Part shown: one piece after another, positions 51,370 to 60,743 of the stretch
How positions within the stretch are numbered: position 1 is the first letter of the stretch
How the letters are laid out: each line of letters starts with the position of its first letter
NCBI GenBank assembly: GCA_965249205.1
Contig: CBDFLL010000005.1
Coordinates: forward strand, 1,302,001 to 1,366,000
Direction: 5' to 3'
Origin: JAQBVV01 sp965249205
GTDB lineage: Bacteria; Acidobacteriota; Vicinamibacteria; Vicinamibacterales; UBA2999
Length of the DNA: 64,000 bases
Made by a program: the position numbers and the translations under genes
Notes under the pieces: generated by a model
What the model was told of the DNA's origin: nothing
The model's input: the letters and a program-made list of their open reading frames with translations, nothing else
Database searches by the model: none

Positions 51370-52188
51370 ATGAACATCATCGACCATGGCGAGGGAACGC
51401 CCGTTGTTGTCGTCCCGGGCATCCAGGGCCGGTGGGAGTGGATGGCGCCGGCGATCGATGCGCTCGCCCAGCACTGCCGCGTGATCACGTTTTCGCTCGC
51501 CGATGAGCCATCGTCTGGGGGCCGGTTTGACAAGAATCGCGGTTTCGGCAGCTACGTAGACCAGGTCCGCGATGCGCTCGACGCGGCGCACTTGCGGAAG
51601 GCCACGATCTGCGGCGTCTCTTACGGTGGGCTCATCGCGGCCGCGTTCGCCGCGCGGTACCCCGAACGTACATCGTCGCTCGTGCTCGTGTCCGCGCTAT
51701 CGCCGTCGTGGAAGCCCGACGCCCGCGTTCGGTTCTACCTCCGTGCGCCGCGTGTGCTCGCGCCGCTATTTATGCTCGCGTCGGTTCGAATGCACCGAGA
51801 GATCGCGGCCGCCAGTGACGGCGTCGCCGCGGGCATCGTGGCCGCAGTGCGACTGGGGTGGCGCTGCGCCACGCACATGTTTTCACCCTACCGCATGGCG
51901 AGGCGCGTGCGTCTGCTCGAGGCTTGCGATTTCGCAGCGGAATTGTCGTCGACCACTGTGAAGCCGACACCCGCACTGATCATCACCGGCGAACCGACCC
52001 TCGACCGCGTGGTGCCGGTAAGTGTCACGCACGAGTACCTTCGATGGTGGCCGAGCGCGCACGCGGCTACGCTCCGTCGCACCGGGCATCTCGGGTCGAT
52101 GACGCGCCCGATCGACTTTGCTGAACTCGTCGTGCCGTTCGCCAGACGCGCCGATCATCAGCATCATGCCTGGAGGCGCGTTGGCTAG
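51370..52188 (+). CDS. Alpha/beta hydrolase
   Basis: 272 residues. VVVVPGIQGRWEWMAPAIDA (oxyanion loop), nucleophile elbow CGVSYGGLIAAAFAARYPER (Ser about residue 83), GEPTLDRVVPVS (acid) and RRTGHLGSMTRP (His). The substrate is unknown; the position between fadN-like and thiolase genes suggests an acyl ester or thioester. ATG 51370. Confidence 0.85.
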   Translation: MNIIDHGEGTPVVVVPGIQGRWEWMAPAIDALAQHCRVITFSLADEPSSGGRFDKNRGFGSYVDQVRDALDAAHLRKATICGVSYGGLIAAAFAARYPERTSSLVLVSALSPSWKPDARVRFYLRAPRVLAPLFMLASVRMHREIAAASDGVAAGIVAAVRLGWRCATHMFSPYRMARRVRLLEACDFAAELSSTTVKPTPALIITGEPTLDRVVPVSVTHEYLRWWPSAHAATLRRTGHLGSMTRPIDFAELVVPFARRADHQHHAWRRVG

Positions 52189-52819
52189 CCTCGCGCGCGA
52201 GATTCCAGGACCTGCCGGCCCGCTTGAGGTCGTCTGGAACATGCCGACGGGATCGCCGCGGGCGGCCGTAGTCCTGGCACACCCGCTACCCACAGCCGGA
52301 GGCACGATGCACACCAAAGTGGTGTTCCGGGCTGCCAAGGGGCTGGCGCGCATAGGCTGCGTTGTGCTTCGATTCAACTTCCGCGGTGTCGGATTGAGCG
52401 CGGGCACCTGGGACGATGGTCGAGGAGAGCGCGATGACTACAGGGCGGCCGTCGACTACATGGCGGGGGCCTACCCCGATCTCGAAATGTGGGCCGCCGG
52501 TTTCTCCTTTGGCTCGTACATCGCGCTGACCGTCGGCGCAGGCGACGCGCGCATCTGCGCGCTCATTGCGATCGCCCCACCCGTGCACTCGTACGACTTT
52601 ACATCGGTGCGGTCGTCACACAAACCGACCTTTATCATTCATGGCGAGCACGACGAACTCATCTCTCTCAAGCTCGTCCGGCGTTTCTATGCCACACTCG
52701 AAGGGTCCAAAGAACTCATCGAGATCGATCGTGCGAATCACCTGTTCGATGGCCAAGCGAGCGAAGTTGGGGATGTGCTCGCCGATTTACTCGAGGACTT
52801 CACATGCAAGAAGCAGTAG
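52166..52819 (+). CDS. Alpha/beta hydrolase (dienelactone-hydrolase/CocE-like)
   Basis: 217 residues from ATG 52166; a TTG at 52181 behind GGAGG is an alternative. AVVLAHPLPTAGGTMHTKVV, VLRFNFRGVGLSAGTWDDG, nucleophile elbow AAGFSFGSYIALTVG (Ser), TFIIHGEHDELISLKLV (Asp) and IDRANHLFDGQ (His). It overlaps both neighbours, so it is part of the fatty-acid operon. Confidence 0.85.
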   Translation: MPGGALASLAREIPGPAGPLEVVWNMPTGSPRAAVVLAHPLPTAGGTMHTKVVFRAAKGLARIGCVVLRFNFRGVGLSAGTWDDGRGERDDYRAAVDYMAGAYPDLEMWAAGFSFGSYIALTVGAGDARICALIAIAPPVHSYDFTSVRSSHKPTFIIHGEHDELISLKLVRRFYATLEGSKELIEIDRANHLFDGQASEVGDVLADLLEDFTCKKQ

Positions 52820-53985
52820 TCGTCTCGGCGGCGCGAACGGCCGTCGGCAAAGCACCCAACGGCTCGCTGAGGACCGTGCGCCCCGACGAGATGGCCGCGA
52901 CCGTGATCACAGAAGTGCTGCGGCGCGCACCGGACATCGACGCCTCGGACGTCGACGATGTGATTCTCGGGTGCGCCATGCCGGAAGCGGAACAAGGACT
53001 CAACGTCGCCCGCATCGCCAGCCTCCGTGCAGGCGTGCCGGTCGGCGCGTCCGCGGTGACCATCAACCGCTTCTGCTCGTCTGGTCTGCAGTCGATCGCC
53101 TTCGGCGCAGAGCACATCATGTGCGGCTTCACGCAGGCTGTCGTGGCTGGCGGCACCGAGTCGATGAGTATGGTGCCGATGGGCGGGAACAAGCTCTCGC
53201 CCAATCCCGCGTTGGTGGACAGCTACCCGGACGTGTACCTGAGCACGGGACTGGTGGCGGAGAACCATGCGCGCGAAAACGACATCAGCCGTGAGGCGCA
53301 AGACGAGTTCGCGCTGCGCAGTCATCAGCGTGCGATTGCCGCCATCGACGCAGGTCGATTTACCGACGAGATCACGCCGCTGACGTTTCGTGTGTCGGCT
53401 CCCACCAACGGATCCGGCGCTCGCGAGATGCGGGAGATCTCGTTTGTGCAGGACGAGGGACCGCGACGCGACTCAACACCGGAGGCGCTCGCGAAGCTTC
53501 GGCCGGCCTTCCACGTCGCCGGCAGCGTAACCGCGGGCAATTCATCTCAGATGAGTGACGGCGCAGCCGCGGTGCTGGTGACATCGTCGGAGTTGGCCAA
53601 GGAACGTGGGCTGACGCCGCTTGCTCGTTTCGTGGCTTTCGCCACGGCCGGCGTGGAGCCGGAACGATTCGGGATCGGTCCTGTGCCGGCAATCAGAAAA
53701 GTGCTGAAGCTCGCCGGCCTGTCGCTCGATGACATCGGTCTGGTGGAGTTGAATGAGGCTTTTGCTGCGCAAGCGCTGGCCTGTCTGCGCGAACTTCCGA
53801 TCGATCCGGACCGACTCAATGTGAACGGCGGCGCGATCGCCCTTGGGCATCCGCTTGGCTGCACCGGCGCCAAACTCACGGCGACCCTCCTATCCGAGAT
53901 GCACCGGCGCAAGGTCCGGTACGGCATGGTGACCATGTGCGTCGGTGGCGGCATGGGGGCTGCCGGCATCTTCGAGCGCATGTAA
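52804..53985 (+). CDS. fadA: Acetyl-CoA acyltransferase (thiolase, FadA type)
   Basis: 393 residues. Acyl-accepting Cys91 in INRFCSSGLQSIAFGAEHIM, the GHP motif ALGHPLGCTGAKLTATL, and the second catalytic Cys in VTMCVGGGMGAAGIFE. It cleaves 3-ketoacyl-CoA to acetyl-CoA and a shortened acyl-CoA. ATG 52804 overlaps the hydrolase stop; longer frames upstream are spurious. Confidence 0.95.
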   Translation: MQEAVVVSAARTAVGKAPNGSLRTVRPDEMAATVITEVLRRAPDIDASDVDDVILGCAMPEAEQGLNVARIASLRAGVPVGASAVTINRFCSSGLQSIAFGAEHIMCGFTQAVVAGGTESMSMVPMGGNKLSPNPALVDSYPDVYLSTGLVAENHARENDISREAQDEFALRSHQRAIAAIDAGRFTDEITPLTFRVSAPTNGSGAREMREISFVQDEGPRRDSTPEALAKLRPAFHVAGSVTAGNSSQMSDGAAAVLVTSSELAKERGLTPLARFVAFATAGVEPERFGIGPVPAIRKVLKLAGLSLDDIGLVELNEAFAAQALACLRELPIDPDRLNVNGGAIALGHPLGCTGAKLTATLLSEMHRRKVRYGMVTMCVGGGMGAAGIFERM

Positions 53986-54020
53986 CGAGCACCTGTAGCG
54001 AACGACGGTAGGAGCACGAC

Positions 54021-55796
54021 ATGGACACGGAACAGACGGCGCGGACAGGCGGATCGTGGCTGTTGGACGATGAGCAGTCGACGGTCTTCACGCCTGAGAT
54101 GCTGTCAAATGAGCACCGCCTCATCGCGCAGACCACCGACGAGTTCGTCGACACGGAGGTACTGCCCAACCTCGACAAACTCGAGGCGCACGATTGGTCA
54201 CTTGCGCGCACGCTCGTTCGCAAGTGCGGCGAACTCGGACTGCTCGGCACGAACGTGCCCGAGCAATACGGGGGACTCGACCTGGACAAGGTCTCGTCGC
54301 TCATCGTCTCCGAACGAATAGCACGAGCCGCGTCGTTCGGGACGACCTACGGGGGTCAGGCCAATCTGTGTATCTTGCCGATCGTCTTGTTCGGCACGGA
54401 CATCCAGAAGCAGACCTACCTTCCGAAGCTCGTCGCCGGCGAACTTGTCGGTGCGTATGCCCTCAGTGAAGCAGGTTCGGGTTCCGACGCGTTTGCAGCC
54501 AAGACGCGAGCCACCCGGGAGTCCGACGGCACGTGGACGCTGAACGGCGAGAAAATGTGGATCAGCAACGGAGGGTTCGCGGATGTGATCATTGTCTTCG
54601 CCAAGGTTGATGGCGAACATTTCACGGCGTTCATCGTGGAAAAGCGCTTCCCCGGAGTAAGCGCCGGTCACGAAGAACACAAGATGGGTCTGCACGGCTC
54701 TTCGACCACGCCCATCCTGCTGCAGGATGCGAAGGTTCCGGCGGAGAACGTGCTGGGAGAGATCGGCAAAGGTCACAAGGTTGCGCTGAACGCGCTGAAC
54801 TTCGGCCGGTTCAAGCTCGGAGGCATGAGCGTGGGCGGTTGCCGGTCGGCCATCGGCGAGGCCGCTCGTTACGCGGGCCAGCGTAAACAGTTCGGCCACC
54901 CCATTGCGGACTTTGGCGCCATCAAGCACAAGCTGGGAGAGATGACAGCGCGAACCTACGCAATGGAAAGCCTCACCTACAGGACGGTTGGCCTGATTGA
55001 CGACATGCTGGCCAACAGCGCCCACGACGGAACCGCCACCGCCCGCGCTTTCGAGGAGTACGCCGTTGAGGCGTCGATCGCAAAGGTCGGTGGCACCGAG
55101 GCGCTCGACTTCGTGCTCGACGAGAATATTCAGATCCACGGCGCCAACGGATTCGTGAAGGACTACCCGGCCGAGCGGTACTACCGGGATTCCCGTGTGA
55201 ACCGTATCTTCGAGGGAACCAACGAGGTCAACCGCATGCTGATCCCGGGCATGCTGATCCGCCGCGCGCTCAAGGGGGAACTTGAGCTGATTCCCGCCGC
55301 CAAGCGCCTGCAGGAGGAACTGCTGTCGCCGTCGACACCCGTCATCAGGTCGAGTGATGACGACGTCCTCGACGAAGCCCTGCGCATCGCGGTCGCGTTC
55401 AAGAAAGTGGCGCTGATGGTGCTCGGCACGGCGATGCAGACCTACGGGCAGAAGCTCAACGACGAGCAAGAGGTCCTCAGCTACGCGGCCGACATCATCA
55501 TCGACGCCTATGCGGCCGAAAGCGCCGTGCTGCGGGCGCGTGCCGCAGTCGCAGCTGCGCATCCACGCCCGGATCTCCACGAGGCGGCTGCGCGCACGTT
55601 TGTCAACGACGCGGCGCAGCGGGTGGATGCAGCCGCTCGCAACGCGCTGGCCTCGATGGCCGACGGCGACACACTCCGGGTCCTTCTGGCCGCGCTCCGC
55701 CGGCTTCTCAGGGTTGCTCCAGTCAACACCGTGGCCCTGCGGCGGCGCCTCGCGGATGCGTCAGTGGCGCGTGGGCGGTATATTCTTGAATCGTGA
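54021..55796 (+). CDS. Acyl-CoA dehydrogenase (FadE/VLCAD-like, with C-terminal extension)
   Basis: 591 residues, longer than the usual 380. FAD-binding blocks GAYALSEAGSGSDAFAAKTR and MWISNGGFADVIIVFAKVDG; KQFGHPIADFGAIKHKLGEM; the base Glu lies in SRVNRIFEGTNEVNRMLIPG. The last ~170 residues form a helical extension as in very-long-chain enzymes. It catalyses the first step of beta-oxidation. ATG 54021 after GTAGGAGC. Confidence 0.93.
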   Translation: MDTEQTARTGGSWLLDDEQSTVFTPEMLSNEHRLIAQTTDEFVDTEVLPNLDKLEAHDWSLARTLVRKCGELGLLGTNVPEQYGGLDLDKVSSLIVSERIARAASFGTTYGGQANLCILPIVLFGTDIQKQTYLPKLVAGELVGAYALSEAGSGSDAFAAKTRATRESDGTWTLNGEKMWISNGGFADVIIVFAKVDGEHFTAFIVEKRFPGVSAGHEEHKMGLHGSSTTPILLQDAKVPAENVLGEIGKGHKVALNALNFGRFKLGGMSVGGCRSAIGEAARYAGQRKQFGHPIADFGAIKHKLGEMTARTYAMESLTYRTVGLIDDMLANSAHDGTATARAFEEYAVEASIAKVGGTEALDFVLDENIQIHGANGFVKDYPAERYYRDSRVNRIFEGTNEVNRMLIPGMLIRRALKGELELIPAAKRLQEELLSPSTPVIRSSDDDVLDEALRIAVAFKKVALMVLGTAMQTYGQKLNDEQEVLSYAADIIIDAYAAESAVLRARAAVAAAHPRPDLHEAAARTFVNDAAQRVDAAARNALASMADGDTLRVLLAALRRLLRVAPVNTVALRRRLADASVARGRYILES

Positions 55797-56410
55797 CCTA
55801 CCGACTCAAGCTCGCCGTCGTCGCCTGCACGATCGCCCCGCTCGCCGCCTGCTCGTCTGGGCCGTCTGCGCCTGACGATTCAGCCTATGTCGAAGGGCTC
55901 GCGGCCGCCCGAACGGACAAGGACACGTACTTCGTCGAAGGCCGGGGCTCGCCGGTGCCGCCAGAGAAGCGCGACGCTCTGCTGCCGTTGCCCTACTATC
56001 CAATCGACCCGGGTTACGCGGTACCCGCTGCACTCAGGCTGTCTGATGAGCGCCCACTCTTCGACATGCCCACGTCAACCGGAGCAATCCGGAGGATGCA
56101 ACTCGTCGGGGTCCTCGAGTTCTCCCTCCTGGGCGCACCACGGAGCCTCGGTGCCTTTGTGCCAGAGGGCACCCAGCAGATCACCAGCCTGTTCGTTCCG
56201 TTTGCCGACCTCACGACCGGCGACAGCACCTATAGTGCGGGCCGATACCTGGACATCGACACGACGACGACCGGGTACTACACGATCGATTTCAATCAGG
56301 CGTACAACCCCTACTGCGCGTACAACGAAGCGTACGAGTGCCCCTATCCGCCACCACCGAACAGGCTGAATGCCTCGGTGCTCGCAGGCGAGCAGGCCCC
56401 GGGGGGATGA
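55793..56410 (+). CDS. DUF1684 lipoprotein
   Basis: 205 residues. Lipobox LAACSS at about residues 17-22 after a short signal peptide. DUF1684 blocks: KDTYFVEGRGSPVPPEKRDA, PLPYYPIDPGYAVPAAL, FVPFADLTTGDSTYSAGRYL, and the conserved DFNQAYNPYCAYNEAYECPY PPPPNRL ending. Function unknown. GTG 55793 overlaps the acyl-CoA dehydrogenase stop. Confidence 0.85.
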   Translation: MTYRLKLAVVACTIAPLAACSSGPSAPDDSAYVEGLAAARTDKDTYFVEGRGSPVPPEKRDALLPLPYYPIDPGYAVPAALRLSDERPLFDMPTSTGAIRRMQLVGVLEFSLLGAPRSLGAFVPEGTQQITSLFVPFADLTTGDSTYSAGRYLDIDTTTTGYYTIDFNQAYNPYCAYNEAYECPYPPPPNRLNASVLAGEQAPGG

Positions 56411-57126
56411 CTGGGGCCCTGCAATCGATCGTCTTCGACTTCGACGGAGTGATCGCCGACAGCGAGCCGCTGCACTTCCGCGCGTTCCAGCAAACGCTCG
56501 CCGACGAAGGCATCACACTGAGCGCCGCCGAGTACTACGCGCGCTACCTGGGCTACGACGATGTGGGCCTTATACAGGCACTGACGACAGATCGTGGAAT
56601 ACCGATGGACGCTTCGCGAATGTCCGCGCTGCTCGCCGTCAAGGGAGCCCAGCTCCAGGACATGCTCAGTGGCGAGCATGTGTTGTTCCCCGGCGCGGTG
56701 GACTTCATCCGCAACGCGGCAGCGGAAGTGCCGATCGCAATCGCCTCGGGAGCGCTGAGGCGAGAGATTGTGGAAATCACCGAGGCGGCTGGCATCAGTA
56801 ACCTCTTCACGGTCATCGTCGCCGCCGGGGACACGCCGCAGAGCAAGCCGTCGCCGGCGCCATATCTGCTGGCATTCGAGCAGTTGCAGCTACATACCGG
56901 ACGCGACCTGGACCCGCGTCGCTGCGTGGCCATTGAGGATTCGCAGTGGGGACTCGACTCCGCCCGTGGAGCCGGGCTGCGGTGCGTAGGGCTCACCAAT
57001 AGCTACGAAGCCAATGGCTTGCAGGGTGCCGACCTCGTCGTCACAGGCCTGGATGCCCTGACGCTGCCAGCTTTGAATCACGTCTGCGCGACCGATCCGC
57101 AGGCTGCGGAACACCAGCATGCGTAA
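56407..57126 (+). CDS. HAD-superfamily phosphatase/phosphoglucomutase-like hydrolase
   Basis: 239 residues. Nucleophile D11 and D13 in IVFDFDGVIADSEPLHFRAF, a helical cap (about 20-95), IAIASGALRREIVEI (motif II), KPSPAPYLLAFEQL (motif III Lys) and VAIEDSQWGLDSARGAGLRC (motif IV). This is the beta-phosphoglucomutase/phosphoglycolate-phosphatase subgroup; substrate not determined. ATG 56407 overlaps the previous stop (ATGA). Confidence 0.88.
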   Translation: MTGALQSIVFDFDGVIADSEPLHFRAFQQTLADEGITLSAAEYYARYLGYDDVGLIQALTTDRGIPMDASRMSALLAVKGAQLQDMLSGEHVLFPGAVDFIRNAAAEVPIAIASGALRREIVEITEAAGISNLFTVIVAAGDTPQSKPSPAPYLLAFEQLQLHTGRDLDPRRCVAIEDSQWGLDSARGAGLRCVGLTNSYEANGLQGADLVVTGLDALTLPALNHVCATDPQAAEHQHA

Positions 57127-57997
57127 GGGACTCGCTGACGCCCTCACCGCCGCATCCAACGCGCCCGGCACGGAGCTGGCGGAGGCAGCGCTCATCATCG
57201 CCCAGATCGAATATCCCCAGCTTGACGCGGCCACGTACCTGGGCCAGTTGGACAGGATGGGGGACGCGGCCCGCCGGCGCATCGAGCAGCACACGAGTCA
57301 TACCGGCGACGCATCTACACTGTCGTGCATCAAAGGCCTCAACGCGTACCTGTTTGACGACGAGCACTTTGTCGGCAACCGCGACCGCTACGAAGATCCC
57401 CGCAACAGCTGCCTCAACGAAGTGCTCGACCGACGTACCGGCATTCCGATCACGCTGTCGGTGGTGTACCTGGAGATTGCCTGGCGCGCCGGCCTGCCGA
57501 TCCACGGCGTCAACTTCCCAGGACACTTTCTCGTCTGCGTGCCGGAAGACACCGGCCGCGACCACGGCCGCCTGATCGTCGATCCGTTCCATGCCGGCGC
57601 GCTGCTCTCAGAGCACGATTGCCGACTGATGCTGCAAAAGCACGTCGGCTCCGAAGTGGCCTTCAGCACATTGCTGCTGGCCCCGGCCACTCGCCCGCAA
57701 ATCATCGTCCGCATGCTGCTCAACTTGAAGCGCATCTACGTGCACATGCGGTCGTTTCCGCAGGCGCGCGATGTGACAGAGCTGCTGCTGGCCGTTACAC
57801 CGTCGGCCATCAGCGAGCTTCGTGATCGCGGCCTGCTGGCCTACCACCTGAACGATTTCACCAGCGCGCTTCGCGACCTGCAAACCTACCTCAAGATCGC
57901 GAGCATGGGGGAACTCGACGAGGAAGAGCGTGAGGAGCACCAACAGCTCTGGGAACACGTGAAGACACTTCGCCGCAGAGTCGCGTCACTCAACTAG
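57119..57997 (+). CDS. SirB1/transglutaminase-like protein
   Basis: 292 residues. SirB1 N-terminal domain with NAYLFDDEHFVGNRDRYEDP, NSCLNEVLDRRTGIPITLSV (a Cys in the transglutaminase-like position), GLPIHGVNFPGHFLV and LIVDPFHAGALLSE. A TPR-like C-terminal part follows (RSFPQARDVTELLLAVTPSA, LAYHLNDFTSALRDLQTYLK). The role is unclear. ATG 57119 overlaps the HAD gene by 8 bp. Confidence 0.85.
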   Translation: MRKGLADALTAASNAPGTELAEAALIIAQIEYPQLDAATYLGQLDRMGDAARRRIEQHTSHTGDASTLSCIKGLNAYLFDDEHFVGNRDRYEDPRNSCLNEVLDRRTGIPITLSVVYLEIAWRAGLPIHGVNFPGHFLVCVPEDTGRDHGRLIVDPFHAGALLSEHDCRLMLQKHVGSEVAFSTLLLAPATRPQIIVRMLLNLKRIYVHMRSFPQARDVTELLLAVTPSAISELRDRGLLAYHLNDFTSALRDLQTYLKIASMGELDEEEREEHQQLWEHVKTLRRRVASLN

Positions 57998-58017
57998 CTA
58001 GCTCCCCTGCCGAGCGG

Positions 58018-58488
58018 CTACTGCCCGGGTGAACGGGCCACGGCGTTGTCACCAGATTCCAACAGCGTCTTGAGCGCAGCCAGATCCTTCCGATTGGCGC
58101 TTCTGACTGCCCTCGCCATAAACGGGGCCATCAGCCTCGAAAACCCCGCCGGGATACCTCGATTCCTCAGCGTCATCCTCGTGCCCCCCTCAGGCGTGGT
58201 TTCCCAGGTGTAGGTGGTCTCCATCGGGAACGGCCCCTCGGCAGTTCGCATCACGAACCGTTCACCAGGAACCAGTTCCACCACTTCGTAGGTGTAGGCC
58301 AGGCGCCGGCCGAGAAACTGGGCGACAAACGCCATTTGTGACCCGACTTTCACGGGCGGTTGAGTCTTCCACTCGATGGACTTGATGTTCACGAACCAGG
58401 AAGGCGTGTGATCGGGGTTCGAGGCATACGCAGCGACCTGGTCTCGTGGCCGTCGGATGGTGATCTCGCTCGACACATCGACTGTCAT
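58018..58488 (-). CDS. SRPBCC/START-like ligand-binding protein
   Basis: 156 residues. Polyketide-cyclase/Coq10 fold: VSSEITIRRPRDQVAAYASN, PDHTPSWFVNIKSIEWKTQP, FLGRRLAYTYEVVELVPGER and TTYTWETTPEGGTRMTLRNR. It binds a hydrophobic ligand; no specific assignment. ATG 58488. Confidence 0.82.
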   Translation of the reverse strand: MTVDVSSEITIRRPRDQVAAYASNPDHTPSWFVNIKSIEWKTQPPVKVGSQMAFVAQFLGRRLAYTYEVVELVPGERFVMRTAEGPFPMETTYTWETTPEGGTRMTLRNRGIPAGFSRLMAPFMARAVRSANRKDLAALKTLLESGDNAVARSPGQ

Positions 58489-58575
58489 GGTTGCACTCTG
58501 CCTCCCCCAGCCCCAGCGCTCGCCGCCTTCTTGTTCGGGCGAACGACACCAGCCACTGGCGCACGGCGCGGGCTG

Positions 58576-59946
58576 TCACTCGAGGTTCGCGATCTCCTGA
58601 TACAGGTACGCAGACGCTATGACACCGTTGTGGAAATTGCCCAGATCGAGCTTCTCGTCCGGCGCGTGCGCATTCTCATCGGGAAGCCCGACACCGAACA
58701 GCACGCTCGGTAGCCCAAGCTCGTCCTGGAACGTGGAGACGACCGGAATCGAGCCGCCCTCGCGGCTGAAGACCGGCGTCTGGCCGAACCCCTGTTCGAT
58801 CGCGCGGCCGGCGGCGCGCACGAACTTGTTGTCAAACTCCGTCATCCACGGTTTCCCACCGTGCATGCGGGTCACCGTCAACGCCATCGTCGGGGGGCAA
58901 AGCTTCTTGACGTAGGCCTCGAACAGCTCGGCCACCGTATCCGGACTCTGGTCGGGTACCAGTCGCATGCTGATCTTCGCCATCGCCACGGCCGGCAGCA
59001 CCGTCTTGGCGCCGTCGCCCGTGAACCCCGACAACAGTCCGTTGACCTCGAGTGTGGGCCGCGCCCACACACGCTCAAGCGTTGAGTACCCCTTCTCGCC
59101 GAACAGACGCGGAGCCTCGAGTTCCTTGCGATATCTCGTGTCACTGAACGGCAGCTTCTTCCACTCCTCGCGCTCCGCGTCGCTCAACGGTCGGACGTCG
59201 TCATAGAACCCTGGAATCTTGACGCGGCCGCCGCGGTCCTTCATCTGCGCCAGAATCTGCGTCAGCACGAACGCCGGGTTGGCAACCGCCCCACCGAAGG
59301 AGCCCGAGTGCAAATCGCTCTTCGTTCCGCGAAGATCGATCTGGAAGTACGCGAGGCCGCGCAGTCCGTAGCAAATCGACGGCACGCCTCGATCGAACAT
59401 CGGCGAATCCGAGATCACGACGACATCCGCCGCAAGCTCCTCCTTGTGGTCGCGAACGAAGTTGTCGAGGTTCGCGCTCCCGACCTCCTCCTCGCCTTCG
59501 ATGCAGAACCGCATGTTGACCGGCAGTCCCCCCGTCTGCTTCATGAACGCCTCGACCGCCTTGATGTGCATGAACACCTGGCCTTTGTCGTCCGCGGCGC
59601 CCCGCGCGTACAGCTCCCCGTCGCGCACGGTGGCCTCAAACGGTGGCGTCGTCCAGAGATCGAGCGGATCGACCGGCTGCACGTCGTAGTGGCCATAGAA
59701 CAGGATGGTCGGTTTACCCGGCGCGCCGAGCCAGTCTCCGTACACCACTGGTTGGCCCGGCGTCTCAACTAGCCGTACGTTCTGCATGCCCGCCGTGCGG
59801 AGCGCGTCGGCGGTCCATTCCGCTGCGCGTCGGACATCCGCGGCGTGCTCGGGCAACGCGCTGATGCTGGGAATGGCGAGGTATTGCTTCAGCTCATCGA
59901 CGTAGCCGTCGCGATGAACGTTGATGAAGTCGAGTACGTCGTTCAT
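58576..59946 (-). CDS. M20 family metallopeptidase (dipeptidase)
   Basis: 456 residues. Zinc ligands: His in FYGHYDVQPVDPLDLW, bridging Asp in ARGAADDKGQVFMHIKAVEA, the catalytic/ligand Glu pair in CIEGEEEVGSANLDNFV, Asp in VVISDSPMFDRG, and His in FGVGLPDENAHAPDEKL. A dimerisation domain lies at about 210-340. Similar to the CNDP/DapE-like M20F-type peptidases that remove N-terminal residues from dipeptides. ATG 59946. Confidence 0.92.
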   Translation of the reverse strand: MNDVLDFINVHRDGYVDELKQYLAIPSISALPEHAADVRRAAEWTADALRTAGMQNVRLVETPGQPVVYGDWLGAPGKPTILFYGHYDVQPVDPLDLWTTPPFEATVRDGELYARGAADDKGQVFMHIKAVEAFMKQTGGLPVNMRFCIEGEEEVGSANLDNFVRDHKEELAADVVVISDSPMFDRGVPSICYGLRGLAYFQIDLRGTKSDLHSGSFGGAVANPAFVLTQILAQMKDRGGRVKIPGFYDDVRPLSDAEREEWKKLPFSDTRYRKELEAPRLFGEKGYSTLERVWARPTLEVNGLLSGFTGDGAKTVLPAVAMAKISMRLVPDQSPDTVAELFEAYVKKLCPPTMALTVTRMHGGKPWMTEFDNKFVRAAGRAIEQGFGQTPVFSREGGSIPVVSTFQDELGLPSVLFGVGLPDENAHAPDEKLDLGNFHNGVIASAYLYQEIANLE

Positions 59947-60049
59947 GGCTCAATTCTATGCGGCGCAGCGTCTATGGACGACGCCTGTAGACGACGTCTC
60001 CAGACAGGATCCCCTGATAGAGCCTCCAGGCGCACCTGGCCGCGTCCGT

Positions 60050-60733
60050 CTACGCGTTGCGACGGCGTTTGATGTCGAGGGCGATCGACAGTGTGAAGTA
60101 GTAAATCGGAAACGCGAACGAGGCCCAGAAGATCGGCTGTGATACGTCCGGCGACTGCCACAGCATCGCGAACATCAGCAACGCCCAGATCGCGCCAAGC
60201 CCCATCGTCGGCACCCGCCAGGCGACGGTGCGTGACGGGTAGATATACCGAACCGGCACGAACACCATGATCACGAACGCCGTCACGATCGCCGCGTTGA
60301 CCTCAGGGCTCCATCCGGCCACATAGAGATAGAACACCACGACGTTCCAGTACGACGGGAACCCGGTAAAAAAGCCATCGGCCGTCTTCGCGTCATTCCG
60401 GCTGAAGCCGTATGCACTGGAGAGCAGCATCGCGGCGACAAGGAGCGTCGACCACCGATCGGGCACCAGCAGCGCATGCCAGACGAAAAACGCCGGCACG
60501 AACACGTACGTCAGATAGTCAACGATATCGTCCAGCTTCGCGCCGTCGACCCCCGGAAGGCGCGAGCCAACATCCGCGCGGCGGGCCAGCACGCCGTCGG
60601 TCGCATCGACGACCACGGCGAGAAAGAGCCAGAAGAACGCATCCTGATAGCGGTCGTAGAAGATACGGTTCAGCGCGAGAAAGGCGAACAGGGCGCCGCT
60701 TGCCGTGTAGAGATGGACGAGCCAGGCAGTCAT
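60050..60733 (-). CDS. CDP-alcohol phosphatidyltransferase (phosphatidylcholine-synthase-like)
   Basis: 227 residues, about eight transmembrane helices. The CDP-alcohol motif D-x2-D-G-x2-A-R-x8-G-x3-D-x3-D is present in DATDGVLARRADVGSRLPGV and GAKLDDIVDY. The local sequence resembles bacterial Pcs enzymes, which condense CDP-diacylglycerol with choline; the choice of alcohol cannot be proven here. ATG 60733. Confidence 0.85.
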   Translation of the reverse strand: MTAWLVHLYTASGALFAFLALNRIFYDRYQDAFFWLFLAVVVDATDGVLARRADVGSRLPGVDGAKLDDIVDYLTYVFVPAFFVWHALLVPDRWSTLLVAAMLLSSAYGFSRNDAKTADGFFTGFPSYWNVVVFYLYVAGWSPEVNAAIVTAFVIMVFVPVRYIYPSRTVAWRVPTMGLGAIWALLMFAMLWQSPDVSQPIFWASFAFPIYYFTLSIALDIKRRRNA

Positions 60734-60743
60734 GATGGAACGG

